A program made the position numbers and the translations under genes. The notes beneath the pieces were generated by a model that saw only the letters and a program-made list of their open reading frames with translations, was not told the DNA's origin and did not search any database. Below are positions 62,189 to 64,000 of a stretch of 64,000 bases of DNA, one piece after another. The DNA lies in assembly GCA_021810575.1 (NCBI GenBank), contig JAJZIN010000001.1:106377-170376 (forward strand), read 5' to 3'. Each line of letters starts with the position of its first letter. Positions within the stretch are counted from its first letter, which is position 1. Origin of the DNA: Thermoplasmata archaeon. Its GTDB lineage: Archaea; Thermoplasmatota; Thermoplasmata; Thermoplasmatales; Thermoplasmataceae.

Positions 62189-63379
62189 TTATTCCATCTT
62201 GAACTCTCCAATTTCTCTGCCTTTCCAGAGGATAAATATTGATAACCCTACCATAATAGCCATAAAGAAGAAAGCCCATTCCAGAGAAATAAGCTGTATT
62301 ATAGCACCAAGGATGATTCCTGAAAGTATTGCTGGGGTTAAAGCCATTGAACTATGAGCACCTCTTACTTGGAGCATGTAATCCTTTGGAGTTGCTTTGA
62401 AAAAAACTGTGTTTAATATCACTCCTAGGATCTGAGCTGTGAACATTAGGAGAAAGAAATCTGGTATAAGGTAAATGTAAGAAGGACTAAATGGAAAGAA
62501 TAAAATCATGGGAATAGTAGCGAATGTTAGTAATCCAGTTACTTTTCTAGGATTGCCCTTTATCCTATTTGCATATTTGCTTCCAAAGATTCCACCAACC
62601 ATACCTCCAACCAGCAGTATTGTTAATATTAGAGGCGAACCACCGTACGTTGATTTTACAAGCACCTCCAGAACCATCATGAATCCACCAGTTGAAAGGC
62701 TCAACAACATCGCGAGCAGCATCATATACTTTAGAACCTTGCTGTTCCATATGTATGAGAAACCTTCCTTGAAAGAGTGATGAACAGTGTCATGTATCTC
62801 ATCAGATTTTGGTTTTATCAATGAGCGTATAACTGTTGATACTGCGAAACCCATTATAAGAACAGGAAAGGCATATCCTGTACCAATTGCTATAAATGAG
62901 CCTGCAAGAATGTAGCTTATGAGTGTAATAATACTGTTGATAAATGCCGACAGAGAGAAGCCTTTCTGATACTGATCTTCATCAAGAAACTCCTTGTTCC
63001 AGTATCCTCCTATCTGTCCGGTTACATCTTCTGTCCATGATGAAAAAAAGTATCCAACAAAAATGGCGATAAGTTCATAAAACTTATCACCTGTGAGGAA
63101 CACCGAAAATATGAACAGCAGAATGAGAGTTCTCATTGCCGTAGCCCCAACATATAATGGCTTTTTCTTCTTCAGTCTTGTAAGATAATACCCAATCAGG
63201 AAACTCATTGACAGTGGAAGAAATGACAAGGAGAGTTCAACACCAGCAAGAAATGGTGAATCCGTTATGGAGAGAACAATCCATGGGAATAAAACAAGCA
63301 TCATGTTCATTGATATATTGTCAGTTTCGGACCCTGCAACCAAAAGCTTGAAGTTTCTTGAATAACCCTTATCTTGCAT
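62189..63379 (-). CDS. MFS transporter
   Basis: The 396-residue protein has about 12 helices in two halves but lacks a strict GxxxDRxGRR motif; a YLTRLKKKKPLYVG loop takes its place. This is common in drug and macrolide exporters. It lies 20 nt upstream of the flavoprotein gene and is probably co-transcribed with it. A TATA box (AGATTAAATAAC) and a perfect 16-bp palindrome precede the ATG. Confidence 0.85.
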   Translation of the reverse strand: MQDKGYSRNFKLLVAGSETDNISMNMMLVLFPWIVLSITDSPFLAGVELSLSFLPLSMSFLIGYYLTRLKKKKPLYVGATAMRTLILLFIFSVFLTGDKFYELIAIFVGYFFSSWTEDVTGQIGGYWNKEFLDEDQYQKGFSLSAFINSIITLISYILAGSFIAIGTGYAFPVLIMGFAVSTVIRSLIKPKSDEIHDTVHHSFKEGFSYIWNSKVLKYMMLLAMLLSLSTGGFMMVLEVLVKSTYGGSPLILTILLVGGMVGGIFGSKYANRIKGNPRKVTGLLTFATIPMILFFPFSPSYIYLIPDFFLLMFTAQILGVILNTVFFKATPKDYMLQVRGAHSSMALTPAILSGIILGAIIQLISLEWAFFFMAIMVGLSIFILWKGREIGEFKME

Positions 63380-63383
63380 TTGT

Positions 63384-63399
63384 ATAACAATATTGTTAT
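63384..63399 (-). promoter_or_regulatory. Perfect 16-bp palindrome, MarR-like operator of the MFS gene
   Basis: ATAACAATATTGTTAT is fully self-complementary. It sits between the TATA-like box (63400-63407) and the ATG at 63379, covering the expected transcription start. Sites of the AACAAT-ATTGTT type are bound by MarR-family repressors. Confidence 0.55.
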
Positions 63400-63518
63400 T
63401 TAATCTCTATTTGCTTGAAAGCATATGGACATGCTAATTCATTTCTGTCTCCACTGAACTGACCTCTAACCCAGTATGCCAATTTTTCCTTATCAATCTT
63501 CAATTTTTCTATTTTCAT
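63396..63518 (-). CDS. Possible 40-residue protein upstream of the MFS gene
   Basis: An ATG frame encodes 40 residues including LAYWVRGQFSGDRNELACPY, which is rich in conserved-looking aromatic and polar residues. It ends 16 nt before the MFS start, and its last codons form the MFS TATA box. No family was recognised. The composition is far from random AT-rich translation. Confidence 0.4.
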   Translation of the reverse strand: MKIEKLKIDKEKLAYWVRGQFSGDRNELACPYAFKQIEIK

Positions 63519-63783
63519 ATAACCTGCAATTCATCATTGTTATTATTAAAACTTTTTATTCGCCACAATTTTTATAATTCGTTACTATAAGTATCTTTAA
63601 AATTTAGAAGTTGTCTCTTTTCAAATGCATCGAATAGTTAACTCATAGCTATGTGTAGTGAAAATTATTTATTAATTTTCCGTTAGTAGATTTAAAAGCC
63701 TCTTACTTGCGGAAGCTCTGACTCACCTCAATCGGTAATTTATCAGTTTTAAATAATATGTAGTATATATAAATATAAAAGTA

Positions 63784-64000
63784 TTAGAGCTGAACTTCTT
63801 TTTGTGCTTTAACATACTGATGTACATCCAGCATTTCAAGTATTATGAATCCCAGAATCACAAATCCTAGAACAAGTTCTATCATATAGGTATCAGATGT
63901 TAGAAGCGAATATATGAAAATGAATCCGGATACTATTATTCCCAGAAGTCCAACACCAAATTCCCTGACTCTTCTCTGTGCCTTAACAAGGTTTTCTTTA
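63784..64000 (-). CDS. C-terminal part of a small membrane protein, truncated by the window end
   Basis: The minus-strand frame is open from base 64000 to a TAA at 63784-63786 and encodes 71 residues. Two hydrophobic helices (GVGLLGIIVSGFIFIYSLL and LVLGFVILGFIILEML) follow a basic segment, AQRRVREFG, and precede a polar tail ending in KAQKEVQL. The two-helix hairpin with charged ends looks like a real membrane protein, but the family is unclear. The start lies outside the window. Confidence 0.55.
   Translation of the reverse strand, partial: KENLVKAQRRVREFGVGLLGIIVSGFIFIYSLLTSDTYMIELVLGFVILGFIILEMLDVHQYVKAQKEVQL

Larger units (their letters stand above)
63380..63783. other. Intergenic region near the right end
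   Basis: This 404-base stretch contains the MFS promoter and palindrome, the 40-codon frame, and from 63519 an AT-rich tract with several TTTAAA-like elements near 63591-63605 and 63750-63780. No tRNA or other RNA gene was recognised. Confidence 0.4.

Noticed and set aside
62169..62279. N-terminal extension of the flavoprotein
   Set aside because: It is antisense-free but overlaps the MFS coding region in another frame, and a good AGGTGA site marks the shorter start.
1..64000. tRNA, rRNA, CRISPR arrays and insertion sequences
   Set aside because: I looked for T-loop-like GTTCGAATC sequences, regularly spaced repeats and transposase motifs on both strands and found none that could be supported.

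Overview
The window reads as chromosomal DNA of an acidophilic, cell-wall-less euryarchaeon of the Thermoplasmatales (Ferroplasma/Cuniculiplasma/Thermoplasma relatives). The evidence is archaeal information-processing genes (PriL primase, ribosomal protein S8e, SRP19, RNase P component 4, archaeosine synthase ArcS, archaeal Elp3), AT-rich DNA, very tight gene packing, and TATA boxes centred about 24-26 nt upstream of start codons, which is the signature of leaderless transcripts. The genus is an inference. No rRNA, tRNA, CRISPR array or insertion sequence was recognised.

Layout. 1-9.2 kb: end of an iron-dependent dehydrogenase, a PPC-domain protein, a phosphatase, a CADD-like di-metal oxidase, then a minus-strand unit of FAH hydrolase, an unknown protein and a VirD4/TraG-like ATPase with a possible nuclease tail, followed by a membrane protein and a VIT-like/DUF211 pair. 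9.4-14.1 kb: a CinA-like protein flanked by two very small genes, a SIS-domain protein, and a membrane/glycosyltransferase group. 14.1-20.1 kb: a vWA + PP2C phosphatase + protein kinase triad (TerY-P type, compare E. coli yegL/yegK/yegI), next to a UvrD/RecB-like helicase-nuclease. 20.1-27.3 kb: MDR dehydrogenase and E1-like protein sharing one bidirectional promoter, a PadR-controlled ABC exporter, and Elp3. 27.6-33 kb: complete kdpFABC potassium pump, including an easily missed kdpF, facing a tandem universal stress protein. 33.3-38.2 kb: pyrimidine genes pyrD-pyrK-(queE)-pyrC. 38.2-44.2 kb: RNase P subunit, methyltransferase, hemA, metallophosphoesterase, pheS. 44.2-52.8 kb: a seven-gene minus-strand operon from a 1014-residue surface protein through MoxR and DUF58 to an amidohydrolase. 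53-64 kb: EamA transporter, arcS, a pepQ-ggt pair, priL, srp19-rps8e, two MFS transporters, an EpiD/PPC-decarboxylase-like flavoprotein and a truncated membrane protein.

Patterns worth attention are the phospho-signalling triad beside the helicase-nuclease, the ATPase with a nuclease-like tail and its unknown partner, perfect palindromes in the promoters of the PadR, EamA and MFS genes, recurrent short overlaps between convergent stop codons (one of 92 bp between hemA and a metallophosphoesterase), and several small genes well below usual annotation cut-offs.
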